A stretch of 64,000 bases of DNA, from assembly GCA_021775475.1 (NCBI GenBank), contig JAJFHS010000018.1:98494-162493 (forward strand), given 5' to 3'. Made by a program: the position numbers and the translations under genes. Every line of letters begins with the position of its first letter. Position 1 is the first letter of the stretch. The notes below the pieces were generated by a model. That model made no database searches and had not been told where the DNA came from. It saw only the letters and a list, made by a program, of their open reading frames with translations. Below, piece by piece: positions 1 through 10,189 of this stretch. Source of the DNA: Hyphomicrobiales bacterium. GTDB taxonomy: Bacteria > Pseudomonadota > Alphaproteobacteria > Rhizobiales > JAJFHR01.

Positions 1-12
1 AGACCGGCCGCG

Positions 13-1449
13 GTGACGATTTCTCCTGGCCACGGGATTAAGCTTGATCTGCCGAACTATGCGCCCGGCCTTGCCGTTATTCCCATCGATAATCCCGAAG
101 AAGCCAGACATTATGCCAGGTTGCGCAAAACCCGCCCCTACAGGATGGCCTTGACGATTGGTTTTTGCCTGCTATTGGCGGCGTGTTCGCAACCGCAGAT
201 TTCCGAAAATGTAGCAGAAAGTTCGCAACCCGGCCCTGTTGTGAAAGATACACCGGTAGCCGTTGCAGGCGCAAAGGGTGGGCTTTCCGGTTTTTATACC
301 GCTCTTGCACGTCTTGAAAGTGGCAAGCGTGCACGCCCGGTGGTTGTCGTGCATCTTGGTGACAGCCATATTGCTGCGGACCGCTTTTCCGGTGATTTGC
401 GCCAGCGGTTTCAACGCCGCTTTGGTGATGCCGGTCGCGGACTGGTACAACCGGGCAAGGCTTTTAAATATTTCAATGCTCGTGGTGTCAGCACGCAACA
501 ATCTGATGGCTGGACAGCAGCCAACAGTTTTTTTGACAACACCGGGCCTTATTCACTGACCGGTGTCAGGCTGGAAGTGGCCAGTGCGGGTGAGGTTTTG
601 AAACTGGCGGTGGATAGACCTGGTAGCCAACAGGAAATTGAAGTTGAGTTTTTAAGCGGGCCCAAGGCTGGCTCAATCGAGATCAAGGCAGGTGGTAAAA
701 CCCGAGTACTGGATCTGCGTAATGCAAAAACCCGTATCCAGCGGTTTAAAATCAGGGCTCAGTCAGTGTCGATAAAAACACTGGATGCCCGCCCGGTGGC
801 GGTGCTCGGCTGGAGTTCTTATTCATCAAATCGCGGGCTGCGTTATGTCAGTCTCGGTTTGCCCGGAGCCTCTGTTGACGTTATGGCGCGATGGGATTCT
901 TCGCTGGTGAAAGCGGATTTGAAATATCTCAAACCTGATCTGATTATTCTGGGCTATGGCACAAATGAGGGCTTTAAGGATGATCTGAATGCGGCAGCTT
1001 ATCAGCAGCGTTTTGAAACACTTGCGATTAACTTGAAAAAGGCTGCAAACAATCCATCCCTGCTTGTTCTTGGTGCACCCGATTCGACCAGATTGCCAAA
1101 ATATGCGCGAAAACAGGAAGGCTCGCCTGGATGCAAAGCATTATCACTAGACGAAGTGGCGCAATATTCAACGCTTCTGCAACAAAAATCTCAGCGTCTG
1201 GCGCGTTGGCACGCACCGCCGGGGCTGGCGCGCGTGCGGGCGGCACAAAAGCGCGCTGCACAAAATCTCAACGCAGCTTATTGGGACTGGTCGCAAGCGA
1301 TGGGTGGTGAATGTGGCACTTTTCGCTGGGCACGTGCCAAACCAGCTCTGGCCTATGGGGATAATGTTCATTTTAACGATGCCGGCAGCAAACGCGCGGC
1401 TGTGGCTTTGTACCGGTTCTTGATGAAGGGTTATGGCCAGTTCAGCTAG
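13..1449 (+). CDS. SGNH/GDSL-type esterase, probable envelope lipoprotein
   Basis: Probable SGNH-fold esterase or acetyl-transferase partner of the MBOAT protein encoded next. Visible are block I (HLGDSH, about residue 115), block III (GYGTNEG) and a C-terminal block V with DNVHFNDAG supplying the Asp-His pair. A hydrophobic stretch ending in LLLAAC (residues 47-58) looks like a lipobox, so the mature protein may be a lipoprotein. If so, the ATG at 145 is the likelier start, although its RBS is poor. The frame is open to the left window edge, so the gene could also begin outside. Envelope O-acetylation is inferred from the neighbour, not shown. Confidence 0.75.
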   Translation: MTISPGHGIKLDLPNYAPGLAVIPIDNPEEARHYARLRKTRPYRMALTIGFCLLLAACSQPQISENVAESSQPGPVVKDTPVAVAGAKGGLSGFYTALARLESGKRARPVVVVHLGDSHIAADRFSGDLRQRFQRRFGDAGRGLVQPGKAFKYFNARGVSTQQSDGWTAANSFFDNTGPYSLTGVRLEVASAGEVLKLAVDRPGSQQEIEVEFLSGPKAGSIEIKAGGKTRVLDLRNAKTRIQRFKIRAQSVSIKTLDARPVAVLGWSSYSSNRGLRYVSLGLPGASVDVMARWDSSLVKADLKYLKPDLIILGYGTNEGFKDDLNAAAYQQRFETLAINLKKAANNPSLLVLGAPDSTRLPKYARKQEGSPGCKALSLDEVAQYSTLLQQKSQRLARWHAPPGLARVRAAQKRAAQNLNAAYWDWSQAMGGECGTFRWARAKPALAYGDNVHFNDAGSKRAAVALYRFLMKGYGQFS

Positions 1450-1503
1450 ATTAAGAAAAAAAATTTCTAACAGCTTTTGGTCATATGCAGCGGTGGTGCG
1501 GAG

Positions 1504-2979
1504 ATGCTTTTTCCAACACTAGATTTCGCCCTCTTTTTCATGGTGGTATTTGTCGTCAGCTGGGAATTGCGGCGGCGATTTGAGGCGCGCAAGCTGGTGC
1601 TTTTAGCTGCCAGTTATTTTTTTTACGGCTATTGGGACGTGCGCTTTACCGCTTTGTTGCTGGCAAGCTCTTTGCTCAATTATGCTGCCGGTTATCTGTT
1701 GCAGCGCCATGATGACGAGGGTCGACGCAAACTCATCGTTGGTATTGCTGTTGCCATCAATCTTTCGGTTCTGGGGTTTTTCAAATACTACGGTTTTTTC
1801 ATCGACAGTCTGACCGATGTGCTGGTGCAGTTGAACATTGAGCGCGACCTGCCGTTTTTGGAAATTATCCTGCCTGTTGGCATTTCGTTTTTTACCTTTC
1901 AGGGAATTTCCTACGTCGTTGATGTTTACCGCCGTGACGTTAAAGCTTCAACTTCGCTGGTTGATCTGTGCCTGTATATTTCCTTCTTCCCGCAACTGGT
2001 GGCCGGGCCGATTGTGCGCGCATCAGAGTTTTTACCACAACTTACCGCACCTCCCAGTCTTAGCAAAAGGCAGATTGGCATAGGGGTTGCGCTTATTTTG
2101 GCGGGCCTGTTCAAGAAAATGATCATTGCAAATTATCTGGCCACCGAAATTGTCGACAAGGTGTTTTTTGACCCCTCGGTCTATGGAACGGTGGATCTGG
2201 CGGTTGGCGTATATGCCTATGCCATCCAGATTTATTGCGATTTCAGCGGTTATAGTGACATTGCCATCGGCATTGCAGCCCTTCTGGGCTATCGCTTTCA
2301 ACGCAATTTCAATCAGCCCTACCGGGCAACAAGTTTGCGCGATTTCTGGCGGCGCTGGCATATTTCTCTGTCGACATGGTTACGCGACTATCTCTACAAA
2401 CCACTGGGCGGCAGTCGCGGCTCCGGTTTTGCCACCTACCGTAATATATTTTTGACCATGCTGCTTGGCGGCATCTGGCATGGTGCGGCGTGGACATTTA
2501 TATTCTGGGGAATGTTTCACGGTGTTGCCATTGCCGTAGAGCGCTTTGTCGTGCAATTGCAGCCGCAACAAAATTATGCCCTTGCCGGTTATGGCGGCGG
2601 GGCAGTTGGACGCGTGCTGGAACTGAGCGATAGTGGCGGTCGGGCCATCGCAGGTTTTGCCGGGTTTTTGCTGACATTCAACCTGGTGTGCTTTTCGTGG
2701 ATCCTGTTCAGGTCCCCCGATATGGATACGGTGACGTCACTCTTGCAGGGTCTGGGCACCTGGGGGCAGGGCCCGGAATTGGCCACGCCTTTTATAAGTG
2801 TTCTGGTTTTTGGCACATTGGCCAACCAGTTTTTTCCTGCAAACTGGGTGGAAAAAGCCGGTGTGAAATTGTCGCAACTGGGTGCCATACCCCTCGGGCT
2901 GGTGCTGGGTGCCGGGCTTTTGTTGATTGAAGCGGTTTCACCCGATGGTGTCGCCCCGTTTATTTACTTTCAGTTTTAG
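1504..2979 (+). CDS. MBOAT family membrane O-acyltransferase (AlgI-like)
   Basis: Polytopic membrane O-acyltransferase of the AlgI/DltB/PatA type, which carries acetyl groups across the inner membrane for addition to a cell-surface polymer. It has about ten hydrophobic segments. The family signature is present: PYRATSLRDFWRRWHISLSTWLRDYLYKPLGGSR, then the conserved LLGGIWHGAAWTFIFWG with the catalytic-type His. Length (about 490 aa) fits the family. The ATG at 1504 (MLFPTLDFALFF) is preferred over the upstream TTG because MBOAT proteins typically begin there. It lies 54 bp after the SGNH gene and is probably cotranscribed. The acceptor polymer is unknown. Confidence 0.9.
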   Translation: MLFPTLDFALFFMVVFVVSWELRRRFEARKLVLLAASYFFYGYWDVRFTALLLASSLLNYAAGYLLQRHDDEGRRKLIVGIAVAINLSVLGFFKYYGFFIDSLTDVLVQLNIERDLPFLEIILPVGISFFTFQGISYVVDVYRRDVKASTSLVDLCLYISFFPQLVAGPIVRASEFLPQLTAPPSLSKRQIGIGVALILAGLFKKMIIANYLATEIVDKVFFDPSVYGTVDLAVGVYAYAIQIYCDFSGYSDIAIGIAALLGYRFQRNFNQPYRATSLRDFWRRWHISLSTWLRDYLYKPLGGSRGSGFATYRNIFLTMLLGGIWHGAAWTFIFWGMFHGVAIAVERFVVQLQPQQNYALAGYGGGAVGRVLELSDSGGRAIAGFAGFLLTFNLVCFSWILFRSPDMDTVTSLLQGLGTWGQGPELATPFISVLVFGTLANQFFPANWVEKAGVKLSQLGAIPLGLVLGAGLLLIEAVSPDGVAPFIYFQF

Positions 2980-2981
2980 GT

Positions 2982-3548
2982 ATGGACATGGGTGCAAAAT
3001 TAACAACCGACACTGATATTGCGATGGGTGAGAAATCCAGCCGTTCAAGACCCAGGCGCAAGATAATCTTGAATACGCCACCCAAATCGAAATCCGAGAC
3101 GTTGCCCATACCAGCCAACCGCCCGAGAAAACGCAATGCGCTTGGGGTTGAGCGTATGGCTAAAATGTTGCCCAAAGCGCCAACGGCTTCACCAACGCGA
3201 CCTATAGTCATAAGCAAATCCCAAAATCACAATGGCTCTGGAGAAGTTGAAACAGCGTGGGGCTGCGACGATCAAAAACAACCTGACGAAAAGGAAACCA
3301 GCCGTAACCGTGGGCGCATGTTCGTGGCAATTCTGGTCGCGACTTTGATGCTCGGGATTTTCAATTCCAGTGCCTTGGTTAACCGGGTAAGAGGTCTGCC
3401 GGCAGGACCGGTTGAGGATCGTATTATCAACGTAGCCGAGGCCTGGCACGGGTGGATGGAAAAAAAGGGCTTAAGCGGTTATATAGATGTTGCTCGTGCT
3501 TACGTGGCCTCGCTGAAAGATAAACGCTGGCGTGATCTAGAGCGGTAG
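2982..3548 (+). CDS. Single-pass membrane protein of unknown function, MBOAT-linked
   Basis: I do not recognise this protein. Its N-terminal ~105 residues are basic, polar and low in hydrophobics. One transmembrane segment follows ([20 protein letters not shown]) and then a short ~70-residue tail. This is a bitopic layout with a large cytoplasmic N-terminus. It starts 3 bp after the MBOAT stop, so translational coupling is likely. Accessory single-TM proteins accompany MBOAT/SGNH pairs in alginate and peptidoglycan O-acetylation systems, and that role is the inference here. Its 3' end overlaps the convergent gltD by 12 bp. Confidence 0.6.
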   Translation: MDMGAKLTTDTDIAMGEKSSRSRPRRKIILNTPPKSKSETLPIPANRPRKRNALGVERMAKMLPKAPTASPTRPIVISKSQNHNGSGEVETAWGCDDQKQPDEKETSRNRGRMFVAILVATLMLGIFNSSALVNRVRGLPAGPVEDRIINVAEAWHGWMEKKGLSGYIDVARAYVASLKDKRWRDLER

Positions 3549-4955
3549 ATCGCTTTTTCCCATTAAGAACCTGTCGACGGAATGGGCGGCCTGACGGCCT
3601 TCGCGTATGGCCCAGACAACGAGGGATTGCCCGCGGCGCATGTCACCGGCGGCAAAGACTTTTGGTCTCGAGGTCTCATAATCGTCAGTATTTGCCGCGA
3701 CATTCTTGCGCCCGTCAAGGTCGAGTTCAAGTTCGGTAATCATGCCTTCGAGAACGGGATGAACGAACCCCATGGCCAGTAAAACCAGATCAGCGGGCAG
3801 ATCAAATTCGGTCCCCGGTACAGGTTCAAATTTTTCATCGACTTCGGTGCCATGAAGCTGGGTCACGTGGCCGTCTTCACCACTGAACGACGTGGTCATG
3901 ACACTGAATTCTCGCGTAGCACCTTCACGTTGTGATGAAGATGTGCGCATTTTTATCGGCCAGTGCGGCCAGGTCAAAGCCTTGTCCTCGTGTTTAGGCG
4001 GGATTGGCATGATCTCCAGTTGAGTGACCGACAGCGCTCCTTGACGAAACGAGGTACCGATGCAATCACTACCGGTATCGCCGCCACCGATAACGACCAC
4101 ATGCTTGCCTGCCGCTGTAATAGGTTGCACATCGCCCAGAGGTTCGTTTGATACCCGGCGGTTTTGTTGTGGCAGAAAGTCCATGGCAAAATGAACGCCG
4201 TTAAGATCGCGGCCTTCAACCGGCAGGTCGCGGGAGACTTCCGCCCCACCGGTGAGCAAAACCGCATCATGAGATTGCTCGAGTTCAGTGGCTGTAATAT
4301 CCACACCCACATGAACCAGCCCGTGAAAAATCACGCCTTCGGCCTTCATCTGCTCAAAGCGGCGGTCGATCAGTTTTTTCTCCATTTTGAAATCAGGAAT
4401 GCCATAGCGCAACAGGCCGCCGGGTTTTGCTTGTTTGTCATAAAGGTTCACATCGTGTCCGGCGCGGGCCAGTTGCTGGGCAGCTGCCATACCGGCGGGT
4501 CCGGCACCAACAATGGCGATTTTTTTGCCGGTCAGTTGCGGCGGAGATTGCGGGTTGATCCAGCTTTGGGCAAAACCTTTATCGACGATGGCACACTCAA
4601 TGGTTTTAATGGTCACCGGGTTATCATTTATGTTCAAAGTGCAGGCAGCTTCACACGGTGCCGGGCAAATGCGACCGGTAAACTCTGGAAAATTGTTGGT
4701 TGAATGCAGGTTGCGACAGGCTTCTTCCCAATCGGATGCATAGACCAGATCATTCCAGTCGGGGATTTGATTGTTGACCGGACAGCCGGTGTGGCAATAG
4801 GGAATGCCGCAATCCATGCAACGAGCGGCCTGGCGGGCAACGTCTGTTTCCGACAGGGGAATGATGAATTCCCGGTAGCTGCGCACACGGTCGGCTGCGG
4901 GTCTGTTGCGTCTTTCCTGACGGTCAATTTCTAGAAAACCGGTAATCTTACCCAT
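3537..4955 (-). CDS. gltD: Glutamate synthase (NADPH) small subunit
   Basis: Beta subunit of NADPH-GOGAT. It feeds electrons from NADPH through FAD and Fe-S clusters to the large subunit for glutamate formation from glutamine and 2-oxoglutarate. The N-terminal cysteine-rich domain ([23 protein letters not shown]) binds [4Fe-4S] clusters. The FAD fold ([18 protein letters not shown], about residue 150) and NADPH fold ([13 protein letters not shown], about residue 290) are intact. Length 472 aa is normal. It is 2 bp downstream of gltB on the same strand, the usual gltBD operon. Confidence 0.97.
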   Translation of the reverse strand: MGKITGFLEIDRQERRNRPAADRVRSYREFIIPLSETDVARQAARCMDCGIPYCHTGCPVNNQIPDWNDLVYASDWEEACRNLHSTNNFPEFTGRICPAPCEAACTLNINDNPVTIKTIECAIVDKGFAQSWINPQSPPQLTGKKIAIVGAGPAGMAAAQQLARAGHDVNLYDKQAKPGGLLRYGIPDFKMEKKLIDRRFEQMKAEGVIFHGLVHVGVDITATELEQSHDAVLLTGGAEVSRDLPVEGRDLNGVHFAMDFLPQQNRRVSNEPLGDVQPITAAGKHVVVIGGGDTGSDCIGTSFRQGALSVTQLEIMPIPPKHEDKALTWPHWPIKMRTSSSQREGATREFSVMTTSFSGEDGHVTQLHGTEVDEKFEPVPGTEFDLPADLVLLAMGFVHPVLEGMITELELDLDGRKNVAANTDDYETSRPKVFAAGDMRRGQSLVVWAIREGRQAAHSVDRFLMGKSDLPL

Positions 4956-4957
4956 GA

Positions 4958-7900
4958 TTATTTGCCTCCCCTGATACCGATTGACATGTCCATCGTGGTT
5001 TCAGTCTGTTCCATTTCCTGTAAGGCACGGCGGTATTCAACCGGCATGACCTTGACGAATTTTGTCACCATATCGTCCCAGTTATCAAGGATATGTCTGG
5101 CACGGGACGAGGCTGTGTAATGCATATGATTTTCGATCAGCTGGTGCAGTCTTTCTTCGTCAAACCTGTCCATGTTGCGCGCCAAATCGACGAGCCCATG
5201 GGTTTCAAGATCGCCGCCCTGATGGCCGATTTTTTCCAGACTGTCGTCTTCGGATTCAAGCGGTTCAAGGTCAACCATGGCGAGGTTGCAGCGCTGCTCG
5301 AAGGTTTTATCTTCATCAAGCACGTAAGCAATGCCGCCACTCATGCCGGCAGCAAAGTTGCGCCCGGTGGGGCCGATAACAACGACAATACCGCCGGTCA
5401 TATATTCGCAACCATGATCACCACAGCCTTCAACGACGGCAATGGCACCAGAGTTGCGAACGGCAAAGCGCTCACCGGCGATGCCTTGGAAATAACATTC
5501 GCCGGAAATGGCACCATATAAAACCGTGTTGCCGACAATGATGCTTTTTTCCGGCACGATGCCGCTGTCTGCCGGTGGGCGAACCACCAAACGGCCACCG
5601 CTGAGGCCTTTGCCGACATAATCATTGGCTTCACCTACGAGATTGAGGCTAATGCCTGCGGCGACAAAAGCCCCGAAACTTTGCCCTGCCGTTCCCTTCA
5701 GCGAGATCGAGATTGTGTCTTCGGGCAGGCCTTTGTGACCATATCTTTTTGCCACCTCGCCGGACAGCATGGCACCGGTGGTGCGATCTGAATTTTTGAT
5801 ATCAACCTCGATTTTCACCGGTGTTTTATTCTCCAGCGCTGGCATGGCCTGTTCGATCAGGCTGCGATCAAGCACGGCTTCGAGGCGATGGTTTTGTCGA
5901 CCCGAATTATACAAGTCTGTGGGCTTGTCAAACTCAGGCTTGTGGAACAATTTTGTGAAGTCAAGTCCGTTTGTTTTCCAGTGATCAATGGCTTTGTCTT
6001 TGTCGAGATACTGGTTTTGGCTAACCATTTCCTTAAAAGTTTTAAAACCCATTTCAGCCATTAATTCGCGCACTTCTTCGGCGACAAAGAAGAAGTAATT
6101 GATGACATGTTCGGGCTTGCCGGTGAATTTTGCGCGCAACTCAGGGTCTTGAGTGGCAATGCCGACGGGGCAGGTGTTGAGATGGCATTTGCGCATCATG
6201 ATGCAGCCTGCGGCAATCAAAGGTGCGGTGGCAAAGCCCATTTCATCGGCACCGAGCAAGGCTGCAATAACAACATCGCGGCCGGTTCTCAGACCGCCAT
6301 CGGCCTGAACCGCAATGCGGTCACGCAGGCGATTGATCACCAGAGTCTGCTGGGTTTCGGCAAGACCCAGCTCCCACGGGCTGCCGGCGTGTTTAATTGA
6401 AGTTAAGGGGCTGGCTCCGGTGCCGCCTTCAAAGCCTGAAATGGTGACATGATCGGCGCGTGCCTTTGCCACACCAGCTGCAACCGTGCCGACGCCTACT
6501 TCCGACACCAGTTTTACCGAGATATCGGCTTTTGGATTGGTGTTTTTCAAATCATAAATAAGCTGGGCCAGATCCTCGATGGAATAGATGTCATGATGCG
6601 GCGGTGGTGAGATCAGACCAACACCGGGGGTCGAGTGGCGCACCTTGGCAATGACGGCATCAACCTTGTGTCCGGGCAGTTGCCCGCCTTCGCCGGGTTT
6701 TGCGCCTTGCGCCATTTTAATCTGGATCATGTCGGCATTAACGAGATATTCGGTGGTGACGCCAAAGCGTCCGCTGGCCACTTGCTTGATGGCCGAGCGC
6801 ATATTGTCACCATTGCGTTTGGGCTTGAAGCGGTCGGGTTGTTCACCGCCTTCGCCGGTGTTTGATTTGGCCCCCATACGGTTCATGGCGATGGCTAACG
6901 TGGTGTGGGCTTCACGGCTGATCGAGCCAAAGGACATGGCACCGGTAGCAAACCTCTTGATGATCTCGGCGGCGGGTTCAACCTCGTCCAAAGCTATGGG
7001 TTTGCGTCCGGTTTCATCGGCGTTCCGGATACGAAACAGACCACGCAGTGTCATGAGTTGTTCGTTCTGCTGATTTATTTTATTCGCAAACTCACGATAT
7101 TTCTCCGGCAGATTGGCGCGGACACTGTGCTGTAAGTTAGCAACGGTTTCAGGGGTCCAGGAATGACTTTCGCCGCGTAGGCGATAGGCATATTCGCCAC
7201 CGACATCAAGTGCGTGTTGATAGATCGGTGCTGTACCAAAGGCCTGGGCATGGCGCTCCAATGCCTCTTTGGCGATTTCTTCGAGGCCGACGCCTTCGAT
7301 TAAAGTGTTGGTGCCGGTGAAGTATTTCTCGACAAAGTCGCTTTTGAGGCCGACGGCATCAAAAATCTGCGCACCGCAATAAGACTGATAGGTGGAGATG
7401 CCCATTTTCGACATTACCTTTAAAATGCCCTTGTTGAGCGCCTTTGTGTAGCGGCGATAGACCTGTTCGGTGGTCAGTTCATCATCAAGGCGGGGGCGCA
7501 GGTTTTCAATGGTTTCAAAAGCGAGATAAGGATTGATGGCTTCGGCGCCATAGCCCGCTAGTGTGCAAAAATGGTGAACCTCGCGCGCTTCTCCGGTTTC
7601 AACCACCAGACCCACCGAGGTTCGCAAGCCGGTGCGGATGAGATGATGATGAACGGCAGAAGTCGCCAGCAATGACGGTATGGGGATCCGTTCAGCACTG
7701 ACCAGACGGTCTGACAGGATGATGATATTGAAATTGTCTGTGACTGCTTTTTCAGCCTTTGCACACAAGGTTTCAAGGGCTGGGCCCATGCCTTCAGCAC
7801 CGCGATGGGCACCATAGGTGATGTCGAGGGTGACTGTGCGGAACTGATTATCGGCGATATCGCCAATTTGTCTGATTTTCTCGAGCGCTTCATTCTTTAA

Positions 7901-9676
7901 GATAGGCTGGGAGATTTCCAGTCGCTTGTGGGTGGAGGTGCCTTCAAGGTCAAGCAGATTGGGCCGGGGGCCGATGAACGATACCAGTGACATCACCAGT
8001 TCTTCGCGAATGGGGTCAATCGGCGGGTTGGTGACTTGCGCAAACAATTGCTGGAAATATGAGTGGATCAGTTTTGGTTTTGAAGACAACGGCGCTATGG
8101 GCGTATCGGTGCCCATGGAGCCGACGGCTTCCTGACCGACCATGGCCATAGGAGCGAGCAGAAACTTAAGGTCTTCCTGAGTGTAGCCAAAGGCCTGCTG
8201 GCGATCGAGCAGAGGGATGTTGGAGGCGCGTTGCGATGCACCGGTAACAGGCAGCTCCTTGACCTTGATCTGGGTTGCATCGAGCCATTGGCGATAAGGA
8301 TGCTGGCGGGCGAGATCTGACTTGATTTCTTCATCGGAAATAATGCGTTTTTGCTCAAGATCAATCAGCAGCATTTTGCCCGGTTGCAGCCGCCACTTTT
8401 GCACGATGCGTTTTTCGTCAATCGGCAGTACACCCATTTCAGATGACATAATAACAAGACCATCATCAGTGACGAGATAACGTGCCGGACGCAGGCCGTT
8501 GCGATCAAGGGTGGCACCTATCTGTTTGCCATCGCTGAACGCTACAGCGGCAGGTCCATCCCAGGGCTCCATCAAGGCTGCATGATAGGCATAAAAAGAG
8601 CGGCGTTCTTCATCCATCAAAGGATTGCCGGTCCAGGCTTCGGGGATCAGCATCATCATGGCATGGGCAAGCGAATATCCACCTTGAACCAGAAGTTCGA
8701 GCGCATTGTCAAAACAGGCTGAATCCGACTGGCCTTCGGGAATGAGCGGCCACAGCTTTTCCAGATCATCACCAATAATCTTGGAACTCATGGTGGCATG
8801 GCGTGCTGCCATCCAGTTGACATTACCGCGCACCGTATTGATCTCGCCATTATGGCAGATCATGCGAAACGGCTGGGCCAGACCCCAGGTGGGAAACGTG
8901 TTGGTGGAAAAGCGCTGGTGAATGAGGGCAAAAGCGGATGCTGCACTTTCATCGCGAAGATCGGCATAATAATCAGCCAGCTTATTGCCCATCAACATGC
9001 CCTTGTAGAGAATGGTGCGGCACGACATTGAGGCGGTGTAATAAGTCTCTTTGTCTTCTATGTTGGAGTTGACGATCAACAACCAGGCAACACGACGGAT
9101 GACATATAACAGGAGTTCAAATCTGTCATTGTCCTCAATATCATCGTTGCGACCGATAAAGAGCTGAACATGATCAGGCTCGGTTGGTTTGACCGAATAA
9201 CCCAGAACAGAATTGTCGACGGGAACATTGCGCCATCCCAAAACCTTTTGACCGTGATCGGTGACCGCCTTTTCCAGAATTAATCTGATTTGTGCAGCCG
9301 AATTTTCATTTCTCGGCATGAAAAACATACCGACACCGTATTTGCCCGGCTCCGGCAAATTGAAACCCTCTTTGGCTGTGGCCTTGACCAGGAATTCGTG
9401 TGGTAGTTGCATTAACAGGCCGACGCCGTCTCCGGCTTGCGGATCAGCGCCAACGGCGCCGCGATGTTCAAGATTACACAGCATCTGCAAGCCGTTTTGG
9501 ATAATCTCGTGCTTCTTGCGATTGTGAATGTCGACAATAAAACCAATGCCGCAGGCATCATGCTCGCGGTCAGGATTGTATAATCCTTGCGCCTTTGGTA
9601 GGCCCGGATAACTGGCAACTGGACTAATGCCGGGCGTGAGGGAAGGTCGGTTGTTGTTTTTTGTCGGGTGTTTCAT
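4958..9676 (-). CDS. gltB: Glutamate synthase (NADPH) large subunit
   Basis: Alpha subunit of NADPH-GOGAT, 1572 aa, full length. The class II glutamine amidotransferase domain starts at Cys42 (HDACGIGF), after a 41-residue propeptide that must be removed to expose the nucleophile. The central and FMN-binding synthase domains follow ([21 protein letters not shown]). The [3Fe-4S] signature CX5CX4C is present ([12 protein letters not shown]), then the C-terminal GXGXG beta-helix domain. The ATG at 9676 is the only sensible start. It is preceded by a long 513-bp leader or intergenic region containing hairpins. Confidence 0.97.
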   Translation of the reverse strand: MKHPTKNNNRPSLTPGISPVASYPGLPKAQGLYNPDREHDACGIGFIVDIHNRKKHEIIQNGLQMLCNLEHRGAVGADPQAGDGVGLLMQLPHEFLVKATAKEGFNLPEPGKYGVGMFFMPRNENSAAQIRLILEKAVTDHGQKVLGWRNVPVDNSVLGYSVKPTEPDHVQLFIGRNDDIEDNDRFELLLYVIRRVAWLLIVNSNIEDKETYYTASMSCRTILYKGMLMGNKLADYYADLRDESAASAFALIHQRFSTNTFPTWGLAQPFRMICHNGEINTVRGNVNWMAARHATMSSKIIGDDLEKLWPLIPEGQSDSACFDNALELLVQGGYSLAHAMMMLIPEAWTGNPLMDEERRSFYAYHAALMEPWDGPAAVAFSDGKQIGATLDRNGLRPARYLVTDDGLVIMSSEMGVLPIDEKRIVQKWRLQPGKMLLIDLEQKRIISDEEIKSDLARQHPYRQWLDATQIKVKELPVTGASQRASNIPLLDRQQAFGYTQEDLKFLLAPMAMVGQEAVGSMGTDTPIAPLSSKPKLIHSYFQQLFAQVTNPPIDPIREELVMSLVSFIGPRPNLLDLEGTSTHKRLEISQPILKNEALEKIRQIGDIADNQFRTVTLDITYGAHRGAEGMGPALETLCAKAEKAVTDNFNIIILSDRLVSAERIPIPSLLATSAVHHHLIRTGLRTSVGLVVETGEAREVHHFCTLAGYGAEAINPYLAFETIENLRPRLDDELTTEQVYRRYTKALNKGILKVMSKMGISTYQSYCGAQIFDAVGLKSDFVEKYFTGTNTLIEGVGLEEIAKEALERHAQAFGTAPIYQHALDVGGEYAYRLRGESHSWTPETVANLQHSVRANLPEKYREFANKINQQNEQLMTLRGLFRIRNADETGRKPIALDEVEPAAEIIKRFATGAMSFGSISREAHTTLAIAMNRMGAKSNTGEGGEQPDRFKPKRNGDNMRSAIKQVASGRFGVTTEYLVNADMIQIKMAQGAKPGEGGQLPGHKVDAVIAKVRHSTPGVGLISPPPHHDIYSIEDLAQLIYDLKNTNPKADISVKLVSEVGVGTVAAGVAKARADHVTISGFEGGTGASPLTSIKHAGSPWELGLAETQQTLVINRLRDRIAVQADGGLRTGRDVVIAALLGADEMGFATAPLIAAGCIMMRKCHLNTCPVGIATQDPELRAKFTGKPEHVINYFFFVAEEVRELMAEMGFKTFKEMVSQNQYLDKDKAIDHWKTNGLDFTKLFHKPEFDKPTDLYNSGRQNHRLEAVLDRSLIEQAMPALENKTPVKIEVDIKNSDRTTGAMLSGEVAKRYGHKGLPEDTISISLKGTAGQSFGAFVAAGISLNLVGEANDYVGKGLSGGRLVVRPPADSGIVPEKSIIVGNTVLYGAISGECYFQGIAGERFAVRNSGAIAVVEGCGDHGCEYMTGGIVVVIGPTGRNFAAGMSGGIAYVLDEDKTFEQRCNLAMVDLEPLESEDDSLEKIGHQGGDLETHGLVDLARNMDRFDEERLHQLIENHMHYTASSRARHILDNWDDMVTKFVKVMPVEYRRALQEMEQTETTMDMSIGIRGGK

Positions 9677-10189
9677 ACGTGCAATTACTTCTCATTTATC
9701 GTTTATGCGAGAGACCAAACAGCACCTTTGCGCATCTGGCGGGCGCTGGCCCGTCAGCAGGAGCATGCTGGCAAATACGTCAGCTTGCCATGCAAATTAT
9801 GCCGGAAGCCCGCAGAGGCTGCCTTCGGGCCTGTCCGGTCTTGTGGCTGCGTTTTCGGAAAATAAAACCGTTGGTTTCCGAAATGCGCGCCTTTGGTAGC
9901 GCTATTCTGCCATAGCCTTGAGGCTTGAGCTTTTGGCGTGGGTGGCACCGCAAAAAAAGGACAACAGCGCTGTCCCATTCTTCGTAAACTGCCAGAATTC
10001 TTAATCACATACAAGCCCAAGATGATTGCCGCAAAGGCGCACAGGAAATTTGGCCGGTAAAACAGAGGGCTATTGATTTTTAATTTCGAACGTTGGATAT
10101 TTTATTTGCAGGCTGTTTTCGCCTGGTAATTGCAATGCGTAATTCCATAATTTATCACTGTAGGTGAAGATAATAAAAACCTGTTTCTT
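9677..10189. other. Intergenic region between divergent gltB and S9 peptidase
   Basis: This 513-bp stretch has no convincing gene; the small ORFs on both strands are low-complexity shadows. It must hold the gltB promoter (leftward) and the S9 peptidase promoter (rightward), but no strong -35/-10 pair stands out. Two structures are visible: a perfect 9-bp inverted repeat (tttcggaaa / tttccgaaa, 9853-9883), and a hairpin with a T-run on the minus strand at 9952-9975. Confidence 0.6.
9952..9975 (-). terminator. Terminator-like hairpin upstream of gltB
   Basis: On the minus strand, ggacag-cgctg-ttgtcc forms a 5-6 bp stem (one G-U pair) followed by seven T. No minus-strand gene lies upstream. It would therefore end a small RNA or attenuate a long gltB leader transcript. 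Confidence 0.45.

Noticed and set aside
4164-4703. 179-aa plus-strand ORF opposite gltD
   Set aside because: It is an antisense shadow of a fully conserved gltD coding region and has no protein-like motif.
9754-10020. 88-aa minus-strand ORF upstream of gltB
   Set aside because: No RBS, unusual composition, and it runs through the terminator-like hairpin and inverted repeat; read as intergenic.
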